64,000 nt of DNA from Pyxicephalus adspersus (GCF_032062135.1 NC_092859.1:45663428-45727427); one strand, 5' to 3'. Positions 22,978 to 36,280 are shown, counted from the stretch's first letter. Translations and numbers: made by a program. Notes: generated by a model not told the origin, from the letters alone.

Positions 22978-25425
22978 CTTGCTTGGATCATTTAAACCAC
23001 TTGTATCCGATGTGCTATCATTGTCTCTAACTAGTTCTCGTAACAGGGGAAAATCCAGACATTGCAGAAAAGCAGAATCCCGCTGTTGTGGGGCTGGGGG
23101 CACATTAGTTTGGTAAGATTGTCCTTGTGCTCCTTGAGGAACCATCCTGACTTCCATGTATTTTAGGGTTCCATCTGTGTTCAGGAATAGAGCTGGCTGA
23201 TACTGATCTGTGTATGACTTTGTGTCAGACCCACCAAGATAGCAGCAACTACTACTATACCCATAACTTTCCTTCCTCAGACATCTCACTAGTAATATAA
23301 TAAATGTCACAAGAGAAACTAAACTGATAGCCACAAGAGAAACTATTAAATATAAAGTCATGTCTGATGGTGGTTTGGAGTTTGTAAGTAAGTCTCCAGA
23401 TTTGGGGCTTTCGATTACAACATCATCTGCTATGCTGATAAATACAGTGACAGTGGTAGATAATGGAGGATCCCCATGATCACTGATGGGGATAACAAGA
23501 TTCTTCTCCATATTTTCTATTTCCTGAAATCTTTGCAAAGTCCTGACCTCTCCTCTGTGTTTAGACACTTGGAACATTGAAGAACTACCGTGGTCTATGA
23601 GGTTAAAGGCCAACCAGGCATTGTGACCAGAGTCCAGATCTACTGCTGTCAGTTTGGTCACCAGATATCCGGTACTTGTAGATTTTGGGATTCTCTCTTG
23701 GACAATGAGATCCTCAGAGTGTTCCGGATACAGCAAGGTGGGGGAGTTGTCATTTGTATCCAAAATGAATATAAAAACAGGGACAGTGGAAAATAGCTTT
23801 GGAGATCCAGAATCTTCAGCTTTTATGGTGATCTGTAGAGTCTGAATGTTTTCATAATCAAATGACCGCTGAGCATATATATCACCAGTATTAGAATTAA
23901 TATAAACGAAAGAGGATACAGAAGATCCATCTATCTGAGTCTCCACTATGGAGAAAACCAGATCAGAATTAACCCCCTCATCTGCGTCCGTAGCAGACAC
24001 TGTACACAGAAGAGTCCCTGGGTCACTATTCTCATTAATGAAAGCATTATAGGTAGATTGTGTAAATGTTGGGGCATTATCATTAACATCAGAAACCCTG
24101 AGAATAACAACTGTCTTTGTGGACAGAGGTGGAGAGCCCATATCAGTAGCTGTAAGCTCTATAGTGTATTGGGATATTTTTTCTCTATCCAAATTTCCAT
24201 CAGTGACCAATGAGTAACGATTTTTATTAGTTCTGATTTTAAATGGACTATTGGGGGAAAGTTCCAATTGTATCTCCCCATTTTTCCCAGAGTCCTTGTC
24301 TTCTACATTAATGAAACTCACTACAGTTCCCAAGGGTACATTTTCTGGAATCTCATTTGTCATTGAAGAAAAAGTAATCTCAGGATAATTGTCATTTACA
24401 TCTTCTATTTCTATATGAAGCAGGCAGTCACCTTCCAGTTTAGGCAATCCTTTGTCTTCTGCTTTTATTGAAAATTCATAAAAATTGACATCCTCATAAT
24501 CTACCAATCCAATAATATAAATCTGACCACTCTGTTCATTTAATGCAATTTTTTCTCCAACCAGTTCTGCCGTGTGATCATCAATAGAATACAAAATTTC
24601 ACGATTTGCACCCTCATCAAGATCTGTTGCATTTAAAGTTAATATAACTGTATTTACAGGAGTATTTTCCTTAATATTGATTTTATACACTGACTGATTA
24701 AAGACTGGAGGATTATCATTGATATCTAATACTTTTATTGTGATATGACATGATCCTGATCTCGCTGGTTCTCCTCCATCTATAGCAGTCAGAATAAGAT
24801 TGTGTTCTTGTTTTTCCTCCCTATCTAACACCTTCTCTAATATCAGCAAAGGGATGAGAGTTCCATCCTTACGATTCTTTACAGACAATGAGAAATAAGG
24901 ATTTGTGTTTAATGTGTACTGACTAACACCATTAACACCAACATCTGAATCTTTTGCAATTTCTAAGGCAAACTGAGCACCAGGACTTGTCCAGAATTCA
25001 GTAATTTCCACAACATAATTATTAGAGAAGAATGTGGGAGAATTATCGTTAATATCCTGAATTTCGATGTCTAGATTAAAATATTCTAAAGGATTTTCAG
25101 CAACCACCTCTAAATGCAGCACACAGTTCACATTGGATCCACAAAGGATCTCTCTATCAATCCTGTCATTTACAGTCAAGCCTCCATTTTCTTTATTTAC
25201 AGCAAAAATTTTTTGGTATTTCTCAGAAGACAAATGTAATCTGTGCTGAGAAATCTCTGTACGTTTTATGCCCAAATCCTGAGCTACATTTCCTACCCAT
25301 GTCCCTGGATCAGACTCCTCCACAATGGAATAACGAAGCTGCCCAGAGACCCAGCCCCAGCTACAAAGGAGAAGGGAGAAAGCTACTTGCCATTTCCAAC
25401 ACAGATAGCAACCTCTGATGTCCAT
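22978..25425 (-). CDS. pcdhg: Protocadherin gamma-type variable exon, intact
   Basis: 816 codons from the ATG at 25423-25425 to donor CCAAGCAAG|GTGAGT at 22978, phase 0. Signal peptide 1-28, EC1 to EC6 with DINDNSP, DINDNPP, DVNDNYP, DVNDNAP and DTNDNSP linkers, TM helix about 690-714, and a tail with SSSCCYL, DGTLKYMEVRMVPQGAQG and PQQRDSAFLQCLDFPLL. EC3 is distinctive (NTPVNTVILTLNATDLDEG, then NREILYSIDDHTAELVGEK), while EC1, late EC2 and EC5 onwards are nearly those of its neighbours. EC1-EC4 are expected to carry homophilic specificity and EC6 the cis contact (family knowledge). Confidence 0.95.
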
Positions 25426-25567
25426 ATCTTACAATGTTTCCTTAATAGTTGATAGAACATAGATCCTTTGTAATCCACAATGTGTGCAGCTAACAAAATC
25501 CTTTTCATCAATTAAAAGAAAATCCATTCATAGACACAAACGTCCACAGCATTGTCTTTTCGGAACA

Positions 25568-25693
25568 GCAGCTTTTCTTTGTGTATGAGGAAATATGGGA
25601 GGGTATATCACTGAGCCAGGGGGAGGAGAGCACAAGCTTAGCCTGAATAGATCTAACTGTGCAGCTAAACATGCCAAGCCTGCCCTCTTCTGG
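25568..25693 (-). promoter_or_regulatory. Promoter of exon 22978-25425: variant conserved block plus CTCF-like site
   Basis: GCAGCTTTTCTTTGTGTATG from 25568; conserved block at 25597-25629 with GGGTATATCACTGAG in place of GGGTGAATCACTGAG; CTCF-like core at 25680-25693 (minus CCAGAAGAGGGCAG), 255 bp from the ATG. Confidence 0.76.
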
Positions 25694-28324
25694 CTAATAA
25701 TATGAACTTTTTACACAACATATTTGTAAGTAAATTCTCAAGCAATAATTTGAATATTTATGTAACACCATACATTTGAATAATCTAAATATTAGAAAGT
25801 TGGGTAAAACTTGAGGCCATTACCCTTTAGTTTTTTTTTAATATATTAAATGATAATTTTAAAAGCTGATCACAAAATTGTAATATACACACATTCAAAT
25901 TTTACTGACATGATTACCAGATGTTTTAGTAGTAGAGAAGAAGTATGATGAACAAGCTAATATGACTATCTTGTAAGATGAATCTGTCAAAAACACATCT
26001 TTTACCTTAATCTAAAATAAAAGGTTTTTGAAAAATATATAAATATCAAATATTACAGAAATATTTAGGTAACTTGTAAAAATAACTACTTTATGATGGG
26101 CAAGTCACAAACATTAACCAAAAAGGCTATGTAAAGGTAAAACAGTGATTCTGACAGATGACTATGTTTCTTTAACAAGTTGTGCTGGCTACTGAAAAGT
26201 GACATTGACTCCTGACAAGCCAGTGCATACCTAGAAGGATGTGTGAGCAGGATGTTCCCCAGGTACAGCCATGTTAAGGTTGTTCTAGGAGTACACCTCT
26301 ACTGGATATATACTGCCAGATTCTGCAATACCACCCTGTGATATATCACATGGCTTAGCCAAAGGAAAGTTTAGAAGGAGTGCTCCCATTCTGTTGGGTG
26401 CAACTTTATCTGAAGTCTGGAAAGTGGTTTAATGGAAGGAAAGGATTTGTGAGGGGAGAAGAGGGATTTTGTTTTTCTAGGAGCAGTGTTGCTCGGTTTG
26501 GGAGGCGGATGACGAAGGGCTCTTTACCTGAATAGGAAAGAATAAACAGAATCATACTACCTATTTGTTGTCTGCATTTACCAGTTTGTTGTTTACATAT
26601 TGTAACAATTTTTTGCTCACATATATTTTTATTATTGGCCATGTGAAGCCCTCTAATACAACATATTGTAACAACTGACTGATACCTGCCCATGTATGTA
26701 CACAGTTGCCATTTTGGCCCATGTTTTTGAAAGCACAGCTGTTTACAGAATAATGTTACTACTATTCAGCTTTTGCATCCCTATCCCTATCAAAGCATAC
26801 CACTTTTGTTGCTCCTATTCTAACGTCAATTTTATTTTTTAACATCATGATTATATATTAAACATCAATATAATACTTTGGCATATGAAACAGCTATTGG
26901 TGGTTTAAAAAGTATCTACCCCTGTCATCTATGCAAGAACTCTTCTTTAACTGTGCCTGACTAAAGTTTGAATTAGTAAATGAGAGTTTTCTACAAGAAG
27001 CATAATGTAAATTATTGAAAGTCCTTAACACAGTATGCCTGAATAAAATACCACTAGAAAAACATAATTAATTAAGAAGGAAAACATTGCAAGCAAACCT
27101 TGAAAAACTGGAGACTTTCATGCTTTTACCAGCAATTTTTAAGTTGGTGGCAGTGTTTCTTTAACAAGGGAAGTATTTATCTATTGATCTCAATGAAATC
27201 TTAACATGTGCACATCATAGCATAATGTAAACAAATATTTTATATTGTTATATTACTGGTTTACAATAAATTAATCAAATAAAAATAGTAAAAAGTTGAA
27301 AAAAATGAACAATGTATGTATGTAAAAAAACATGAACATTAAATAGTTTTTAAGGCTTAGTCTACACGGACTGTTTCCCCGGCGTTTAACCTGAGGCTTT
27401 TAAAGCCCTTGTTTGAAATCCCCATGAATTACAATAGGTTAATCCACATCAGGACGTTTGCCTTTATGACATTTATCTTAAACGTTGCTTGCAACATTTA
27501 AAAAATAAAACACTGGGTAACGCTGGAAAACGCTCAAAAATGTGGGAAAACACGTGTAAAAGCGGGTAAACTCTTCCATTGATTTCCATGGGACGTTTTC
27601 CCCCGGTTTCCTGCATTCTCCCGTGTTTTCGAGCACTTAATATGCAAATTCGCTAAAAACTCTGTAAAATGCGATAAAAATGCGGGAAATAGGCATTTTC
27701 CAGCATTTTAAAGGCAAGCACTAAAGAGCTAATAAAAGTGCATAAAAAAGCATATAAACGCAATAGGAACATTTACATGCATTTTTAAAAATTGTCCAAG
27801 GGTCACTGAGATCCAAAATGTTTAGTTAGACCTTTGCAGTAAACAAAAGCCAAGGGCAATCACATAATTCTTTCAATATACTATAGATGTATTTTTTTCT
27901 AAGCATATTTTTAGAGCAAAATACAAAGAACAATAACTTTTAACTTGTTTGGACACCACTGAGTTGTTTGCAAATATATTCTGTTTTTGTTGACTAAACC
28001 TGCTAAATGAACAATATGGTAAAACTATTCCAATTGTTACTATACCTAATAATATTCAGAATAAAAATCCTTTTGAATGTGATATACTTCATTTCTGCTC
28101 ACATTTACATCAAAGACAACCTTTCTAATAAAAGTGACAGAAAAATTGAAAGGGTTAGAGTCACTGACCTGCAAAAAATAAGCACAAATTAAGAACTCTT
28201 TTATTGCCTAGACAGTTCAAACAATTTGTTACCTAGAAAGGCTCAATCTCTAAAAAGATAAAACCTACATTATGCCATGTTAATATTAGGGGAGTAAATC
28301 ATTTTAGATTTACAATAAACTCAC
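25694..28324. other. Intergenic with one locally CpG-containing repeat-like block
   Basis: No gene recognised. 27340-27830 differs from the surrounding AT-rich DNA and is entered separately. A minus-strand open frame at 26406-26693 has no recognisable features. Confidence 0.5.
27340..27830. repeat. Repeat-like block with recurring AAACGC/GCGGG motifs
   Basis: Between about 27360 and 27790 the sequence repeats short words such as AAACGC, GCGGGTAAA, GGGAAAACAC, GCGGGAAAT and their complements (GTTTTCCC, GGCGTTTAACC). It stands out by its CpGs. It probably is a non-autonomous interspersed repeat; no clear ends or target duplication were established. Confidence 0.4.
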
Positions 28325-28752
28325 CTTACTTTGATCATTCAAACAGCTTGTATCCGATGTGCTATCATTGTCTTTAACTAGTTCCCATAACTGGGGAAAA
28401 TTCAGCGACTGCAGAAAAGCAGAATCCCGCTGTTGTGGGGCTGGGGGTACATTAGTTTGGTAAGATTGTCCTTGTGCTCCTTGAGGAACCATCCTGACTT
28501 CCATGTATTTTAGGGTTCCATCTGTGTTCAGGAATAGAGCTGGCTGATACTGATCTATGTATGACTTCTTGTCAGACCCACCAAGATAGCAACAACTACT
28601 ACTATACCCATAAGTTTCTTTTCTCAGACATCTCACTAGTAATATAATAAATGTCACAAGAGAAACTAAACTGATAGCCACAAGAGAAAAGAGGATACAG
28701 AAGATCCATCTATCTGAGTCTCCACTATGGAGAAAACCAGATCAGAATTAAC
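28325..28752 (-). pseudogene. Orphan 3' fragment of a protocadherin variable exon
   Basis: Donor AGTAAG|GTGAGT at 28325. The cytoplasmic segment (PQQRDSAFLQSLNFPQL, DGTLKYMEVRMVPQGAQG, SSSCCYL) and most of the TM helix are clean to about 28688. The sequence then jumps to an EC5 piece (VNSDLVFSIVETQIDG and GSSVSS) and homology ends near 28752. EC6, all earlier repeats, signal peptide, ATG and promoter are absent, so it cannot be expressed as a first exon. The MVPQGAQG wording is shared only with the exon at 22978-25425, suggesting a common origin. Confidence 0.88.
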
Positions 28753-30452
28753 AGTAACCTGTTTGTGCTGATTTAAAGAGCTCGGGTGAATAGTAATTTT
28801 TTTAAAATCTACCTAGGGTTAGTCAGCACTCCTGTTGTCCCTAATGTCTAAATATGTTAAACAAAAAAAAGACAAAATGGGTTTGTCTGGACCTGTCTCC
28901 AGGTTACCCCACTGGGAGTTTAAAAACATTAAACTTTGAATTTAGTTTGTAGGGATATATTTCTTTTGAGTATGGCCTCTGTGCCATTGAAGAATTGTGC
29001 CTTCACATTCTGTTCTACACCCCAAACAGAAAGTGCAGAAAGTGAGTGAAAATCCTTCAAGTCAGACAGAGCTGCATTAACAGGCATACAAAAGCAATAA
29101 AAAACTGACCCCTCAATATGCTATCCAAAAATACCCAAGTCATCTAGATTTAAGAAACAAGAACAAACCCAGAGCACACCAGCATGGTGCAAAATGTCCA
29201 CAACATTTAGTAATCCAAAGTGCTAAAGCATCATCTATAAACCACAGGAATCCCCACACAGCATCAGGCAGTTATTATTATTACTATTATTATTAATATT
29301 ATTATTATTATTAATAATAATAATTTTATTAATTAATTAATAATAATAATAAACAGGATTTATATACCACCAACATATTACGCAGCGCTGTACATTAAAT
29401 AGGGGTTGCAAATGACAGAATGCAGACAGTGACACAGTGAGGAGAGGACCCTGCCCCAAAGAGCTTGCAGTCTAGAAGGTTATTAAACAGGGTTCAGATT
29501 ACATAGACTTATGTTTTTCTTTAGGTGCTGGGCTTAATATGTTCATTCATATATTTTATATCTTTCATGTATATTTTTCACGATAGTAACATTTTTAGAT
29601 GTTGATTTGAAACATTACATATATTTTTATAATTGTGAAGATATTAGATTATAGAAAAATAGCTTAAAAATTTAGATATTACATGAAAATTAGAAATCTA
29701 TTGTTTACAGCCTAAACACACAGGCTTTTAAAATAATGTATAAGTTATGGTTATATTTTTGTTGCCCACTGTAAATATATATTATATATACACAAACACA
29801 TTTTTTACAAGAGTTAACACACCTCTTCGATCTGATGGGATTTAGTGGAAAATATGTAGGAAATGGGTACATTATACATTGTATAACCATTTGTAACAGC
29901 ATCCCTACTCCTCAGGTACAAAGGCATAAACTGGTAGAAGACATGTAATTCTGAATGTTTAAATCATTATTTTATAAATAAATCAAACATATTCACAGTT
30001 GCTAAGATTGTTCTTCTGGTTTAAAATGTATGGTTAGGCACAGTTTTCCAAAGGAAAACAATCACTTAGTCATTGCAACACATGCACAAAGCAATAGTTT
30101 TATACCTATCTTGGAGGATCAACAGATGTTTTATTATACTTGCAGCATTTAAAAAAAAAAAATAATACATAGAGAGAAGACATGTTAATATTTTACAAAG
30201 ATGTTCTAAATATGTCAACATAATCCATTTACCTATGTGGAGCATCTTGGAAAACTCATATAAAAATCATAATTTAAAAAATGTAAAAGGTGAACTATGG
30301 ATTTACATCAGTAAGGTTTGATTTATTCTTTTTATTAATAACAAATATTTATTTTCACTTATCATATTTGGTTTTAGGAAACACTAAAATAAGTGAAATA
30401 ATGTACCTTGTTTGTGCAGGTTTCACACAATGAATAGAGAAATATAACATAC
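28753..30452. other. Intergenic: simple repeat and anuran-type interspersed repeat
   Basis: 29260-29490 is entered separately. The rest is AT-rich with a small AT-rich dyad near 29775. No promoter block is present for the orphan fragment at 28325-28752. Confidence 0.55.
29260..29490. repeat. (ATT)n tract joined to an interspersed repeat
   Basis: A TTATTA / AATAAT tract at about 29272-29352 is followed by ACAGGATTTATATACCACC, ATTACGCAGCGCTGTAC and a GACCCTGCCCCAAAGAGC segment to about 29480. I recognise the 'CAACATATTACGCAGCGCT' wording as common in frog genomes; its class (SINE or other) is not settled here. Confidence 0.6.
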
Positions 30453-31804
30453 CTTGTTGAGATCATTTAGACAGTTTGTTCCTGATGTGCTATCATTGTC
30501 TTTAACTAGTTCTCGCAACTGAGGAAAATCCAGAGATTGCAGGAAAGCAGAATCCCGCTGTTGTGGGGCTGGGGGCACATTAGTTTGGTAAGATTGTCCT
30601 TGTGCTCCTGGAGGAACCATCCTGACCTCCATGTATTTCAGGGTTCCATCCGTGTTCAGGAAAAGTGCTGGCTGATACTGATCCATGTATGATTTAGAAT
30701 CAGACCCCCCAAGATAACAGCAACTGTTGCTATAACCATAACTTTCCTTCCTCAGACATCTCACCAGTAATATAATAAATGTCACTAGAGAAACTAAACT
30801 GATAGCCACAAGAGAAACTATTAAGTATAAAGTCATGTCTGATGGAGGCTTGGAATTTATTAATAAATCACCTGATTTGGGTCTTTCTACTACAGTCTCA
30901 TCTGATATACTAACAACTATAGTGACAGAAGTAGACAATGGGGGATCCCCATGATCACTGATACTTATAATGAGTTGTTGCTCTGTATTTTCTATTTCAT
31001 TAAATCCTCGTGTAGTCCTGACTTCTCCTGTATGTTTAGTGACTTGGAATTGTGAAGAACTGCCAGGGTCAATGAGGTTATAAACCAACCAGGCATTGTG
31101 ACCAGAGTCCAGATCTACTGCTGTCAGCTTGGTCACCAGATATCCGGCACTTGTAGATTTTGGGATTCTCTCTTGGACAATGAGATCCTCAGAGTGTTCC
31201 GGATACAGCAGGGTGGGGGAGTTGTCATTTGTATCCAATATGAATATAAAGACAGGTTTACAGACAATGAGAAATAAGGATTTGTATTTAATGTATACTG
31301 ACTAACACCATTAACACCAACATCTGAATCCTTTGCAATTTCTAAAGCAAACCTAGCACCAGGACTTGTCCAATATTCTGTAACTTCTAAAATGCGGCTA
31401 TTAGATAAAAACGAGGGAGAATTATCATTAATATCCTGAATCTCTATATCTAGACTGAAAAGCTCTAAAGGGTTTTCAGCAACCACCTCTAAATGGAGCA
31501 CACAATTCACATTGGATCCACACAGGATCTCCCTATCAATCCTGTCATTCACAGTCAAGCCTCCATTTTCCTTATTTACATCAAAATATTTTAAGTATTT
31601 CTCAGATGATAAATGTAATCTGCGCTGAGAAATCTCAGCACGTTTCATGCCCAGATCCTGAGCTACATTTCCTACCCATGTCCCTGGATCAGACTCCTCC
31701 ACAATGGAATAATGAAGCTGCCCAGAGACCCAGCCCCAGCTACAAAGGAGAAGGGAGAAAGCTACTTGCCATTTCCAACACAAACAGCAGTCTCTGATGT
31801 CCAT
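30453..31804 (-). pseudogene. Protocadherin gamma-type variable exon with an internal deletion (EC2 to EC5 lost)
   Basis: ATG at 31802-31804; donor CAACAAG|GTATGT at 30453. EC1 and early EC2 read cleanly to NPYFSLSV (about residue 181). Near 31257 the sequence jumps to CCTGTCTTTATATTC (the PVFIFILDTNDNSP linker after EC5). About 1.1 kb is missing and the frame shifts by one, giving a stop at 31133-31135 after 223 codons. EC6, the TM helix and the cytoplasmic segment are then clean in another frame to the donor. Its retained EC1 has a unique end (FLSNSRILEVTEYW). The donor GTATGT differs from the GTGAGT/GTAAGT of the other exons but is acceptable. Confidence 0.88.
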
Positions 31805-31931
31805 ATCTTACGTTTCTGTAAAATTTTCTGTATCATAGATCCTTTAAAATCCACAATCCCTGTTGTTTATAAATTCATATGTGCAAAAATAATCCATCTG
31901 TAGCAAAAACATCCTCAGGTTCCCTAACAAT

Positions 31932-32067
31932 GCAGTCCTTTGTGTGCGATTGAGGGGATGGGAGGGTGAATCACTGAGCCAGGGGGAGGAGAGTGCAGAG
32001 CTAGTTTAAGCAGATATAGTACAGAAACTAAATATAATGTACAGATGACAAGTTTGCCCCCCTGTGG
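31932..32067 (-). promoter_or_regulatory. Promoter of exon 30453-31804: conserved block plus G-rich CTCF-like site
   Basis: Box GCAGTCCTTTGTGTG from 31932; conserved block at 31960-31992; CTCF-like core at 32054-32067 (minus CCACAGGGGGGCAA), 250 bp from the ATG. The same core variant is present before the exon at 33701-36145. Confidence 0.78.
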
Positions 32068-33700
32068 CCCTTAGATATAATTGCAACCTATTGAAAAAAA
32101 TACAAGAGTAATCATCCTTTTTTAAGAACAGGAATTTTGTTTTATTTTTTTTAGTATTATTGATAAACACATTTGAAAAGTCAGGATAATACTGAAATGG
32201 AGAAAAACTTAAAAAAAAAATAAAATAAAAATACATACCTTTTTCTGTGTACTGTGTCTGTCCCAGTAATACCCACAGTGTCTGATAAGCACAGAAATAA
32301 AGAACACGGTCCTACAAACCCAATAACACATGGGAAATGGGAGATGGATGCTGCCCAATTCCTTAGCTAAGACTTTGATAATAGCTAAGAATGCAAGACT
32401 ACAAATCCAACACCAGTAATAGTTTTACAAATATTAAAAGTTTTACAATAATCATGTAAACCACAATTATTAATGATTTTTTTTATCTAAATAGAAAGTG
32501 ATGTTTCATTATAAACAGGTCACTCAATAATTGGCCAGGTCAAAGTTAACTCCTATACATGCACAGGAGTTAATTTCTTCCTAGATGACAGCTATGCTAG
32601 GATTGTACATTAAGCTGAGCATACACAACTCAGTGTACATTATAAAGAAAAACAGGTAGAACATATCCCCTCTGCAATTATGAGCCTGCCTGGTCACAGT
32701 TTGTTTTTAAATGATGTGGTTTCACTTTAATTACTGAATAAAAAAACATTTAACAATAAAAATTAAAAGAATTGGTGTTGTTTTACTAACATAGTATAGG
32801 ACTTTTTCTTAATAGTGAATTATCACTCCACAAGAGATAAATCACTTTAATAAGCGAATGCAGAAAAAAGTCACTTTGCAACTCCATCACATACAAGAAA
32901 ATGTGAAAAAACAGGATTTTTGCTTCCACATGATCAGATATATATACCCTATTCACTAAGCTAAGTGATTATTCATGTGCAGACTAATACTTCATTTTGC
33001 ATAGTAAACAGCCTAAACTATTGCTTTAATACAAAAGTTCTACTCTATCTTTATTTTCTAGTAAGCACATATTCCCTAAAAATGGCGCTGCTTGGTCGAT
33101 ATAATGCCCATGTATTGTATAATATGTAAAAAAAGCAAAAAAAACTTACACCTGCAAAATGTATGTTAAAACATATTTAAAACTAATTGAGATGCATTAG
33201 TAAAGGGGTTAGGCTGTTTCTTTACCAAAGTGAATTAAAACTCTGCAAATTAGGTGGAGCTCTGCTAACTTTGGCCATCTAAAGATGTGCAAATCATATT
33301 TGTTTGTTTTTAAATTGATATTCCCTTGCACCACTGGTAAGTCTTTGCAATGTATTGTATTTACTAAGCTAACTGGATAATTAATTTTTACTAACACCCT
33401 AAAAACCTTTAGTAGTGGGACCCTATTAAAATCCCAATTGAATGTATAATGAAAAGGTATGTGTTCAATGCCCCAGAATGTAGTGTTAGAATAAAACATT
33501 CACTTTATGTATCTAGATCCAGGTGTGTCTAAATGTATAGTTAAGAAAAAAATGTTTTATTTATTTCCCATAGTTAGATCCCAATACTATATGATATGAT
33601 TATCAAACTAACCACCAAAATACTAAGCCTTCCATATGTCATTAGAAATAACTGCATGTATACAGATTTAAATAAATTTAGAAATGTAAATCAGACTTAC
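32068..33700. other. Intergenic with interspersed-repeat wording shared with 38.5-39.3 kb
   Basis: 32530-32735 and 32820-33460 contain segments similar to 38490-38757 and 38850-39310 (for example AAAAAACAGGATTTTTG.TT, CACATGAT, CTAAGCTAAGTGA, AAAAGGTATG). This may be one tandem duplication or repeated insertion of the same element family. No gene recognised. Confidence 0.5.
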
Positions 33701-36145
33701 CTTTAGATCATTAACACAGCTTGTACCTGATGTACTATCATTGTCTCTAACTAGTTCCCGTAACTGAGGAAAATCCAGAGATTGCAGAAAAGCAGAATCC
33801 CGCTGTTGTGGTGCTGGGGGCACATTTGTTTGGTAAGATTGTCCTTGTCCTCCCGGAGGAACCATCCTGACTTCCATGTATTTTAGGGTTCCATCCGCGT
33901 TTAGGAAAAGTGCTGGCTGATACTGATCCATGTATGATTTAGAATCAGACCCACCAAGATAACAGCAGCTGCTGCTATAATCATAACTTTCTTTCCTCAG
34001 ACATCTCACCAGTAATATAATAAATGTCACAAGAGAAACTAAACTGATAGCCACAAGAGAAACTATTAAATATAAAGTCATATCTGATGGTGGGTTGGAA
34101 TTTCTAATGAAATCCCCAGACTTGGGTCTTTCTGCTACAGCCTCATCTGCTATACTGACAATTACAGTGACTGTAGTAGATAATGGAGGATCCCCATGAT
34201 CACTGATAGAGATTAAAACTTGTTGTTCTGTATTTTCTAATTCCTGAAGTCCTGTTAGAGTCCTGACCTCTCCTGTTTGTTTAGACACTTGGAACAGTGC
34301 AGAACTACCAGGGTCAATGAGGTTAAAGGCCAACCAGGCATTGTGACCAGAGTCCAGATCTACTGCTGTCAGTTTGGTCACCAGATATCCGGCACTTGTA
34401 GATTTTGGGATTCTCTCTTGGACAATGAGATCATCTGAGTGCTCAGGATACAGCAGGGTGGGGGAGTTGTCATTTGTATCCAATATGAATATAAAGACAG
34501 GAATAGTGGAAAATAACTTTGGAGATCCAGAATCCTCTACTTTTATGGTGATGTGTAGAGTCTGTAAATGCTCATAGTCAAAGGAACGCTGAGCATATAT
34601 ATCACCAGTATTAGAATTAATATAAACAAAAGAGGATACAGAAGATCCATCTATCTGAGTCTCCACTATGGAGAAAACCAGATCAGAATTAACCCCCTCA
34701 TCTGTATCTTTAGCAGACACTGTACACAGAAGAGTCCCCGGGTCACTATTCTCCTTAATGAAAGCATTATAGGTAGATTGTGTAAATGTTGGGGCATTAT
34801 CATTAACATCAGAAACCCTGAGAATAACAGTTGTCTTACTGGACAGAGGTGGAGAGCCCAAATCAGTGGCTGTCAGCTCAATTGAATATTGGGATATTTT
34901 TTCTCTGTCTAGAATCCCATCAGTGACCAATGAATACCGGTTCTTAATATTCCTGATTTTAAATGGAATATTGGGAGTTGATTTCAATTGTACCTCTCCA
35001 TTTTTTCCAGAATCTTTGTCTATCACAATAATAAATCCCACTACAGTTCCCAAGGGTGCATTTTCTGGAATCTCATTTGTCATTGAAGTGAAAGAAATCT
35101 CAGGATAATTGTCATTTACATCTTCTATTTCTATATGAACCACACAGTCACCTTCCAGTTTAGGAAGCCCCTTATCTACTGCTTTGATAGATAATTCATA
35201 AAAATGTACTTCTTCAAAATCTAAAGATCTGTTTATAAAAATCTGTCCATTCTGTTCATTCAGAGCAAATTTTTCTCTGGCTGATTCTGATGTGTGTTTA
35301 TCAATATAATAAATGATTTCACCATTTGCTCCCTCATCAAGATCTGATGCATTTAAAGTTATTATAAGAGTATGTAAAAGGAGATTTTCTTTTAGTTTGA
35401 TCCTATACACTGGCTGATCAAAAACTGGTGGATTATCATTAATATCTAGTACTTTTATTGTGATATGACATGATCCTGATCTCGCTGGTTCTCCTCCATC
35501 TATAGCAGTCAGAATAAGATTGTGTTCTTGTTTTTCCTCCCTATCTAACACCTTCTCCAATATAAGCTGAGGGATGAGAGTGCCATCTACACGATTCTTT
35601 ACAGACAATGAGAAATAAGGATTTGTATTTAATATATACTGACTAACACCATTAACACCAACATCCAAATCCTTTGCAGTATCTAAGGTAAACCTAGCAC
35701 CAGGACTTGCAACTAACTCAGTTATTTCAATAATGTGTTTATTAGATAAAAATATGGGAGAATTGTCATTAATATCTTGAATGTCTTTGTCTAGGCTGAA
35801 AAGCTCTAAAGGATTTTCAGCAACCACCTCTAAATGCAGCACACAGTTCACATTGGATCCACAAAGGATCTCTCTATCAATCCTTTCATTAACAACCAAA
35901 GCTCCATTTTCCTTATTTACAGTAAAATATTTTTGGTATTTCTCAGAAGACAAATGTAATCTGCGCTGAGAAATCCCTGAACGTTTAATGCCCAGATCCT
36001 GAGCTACATTTCCTACCCATGTCCCTGGATCAGACTCCTCCACAATAGAATAACGAAGCTGCCCAGAGACCCAACCCCAGCTACAAAGGAGAAGGGAGAA
36101 AGCTACTTGCCATTTCCAACACAGATAGCAACCTCTGATGTCCAT
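33701..36145 (-). CDS. pcdhg: Protocadherin gamma-type variable exon, intact
   Basis: 815 codons from the ATG at 36143-36145 to donor GATCTAAAG|GTAAGT at 33701, phase 0. The tail ends TSCVNDLK, one codon shorter than the SLNDPSK-type tails. Full signal peptide, EC1-EC6, TM and cytoplasmic segment. The end of EC1 reads FSLDKDIQDINDNSP where the neighbours have SLDIEIQDINDN, a charge change in the last EC1 strand. EC3 is its own (DQPVYRIKLKENLLLHTLII). EC5 to the tail is almost identical to the deleted exon at 39620-40971, which also shares PPGGQGQSYQTN and AVAERPKSGDFIRNSNPP, so these two are close duplicates or recent conversion partners. Confidence 0.95.
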
Positions 36146-36280
36146 ATCTTACAATGTTTCCTTGGTATTTGATGGAACATAGATCCTTTGTAATCCACAA
36201 TGCCTGTTTATGAATTTATCTTCAATCCTTTGCAAACATAATCCAAGTATAGGGAAAACATCATCAGGATCATCAACAGA

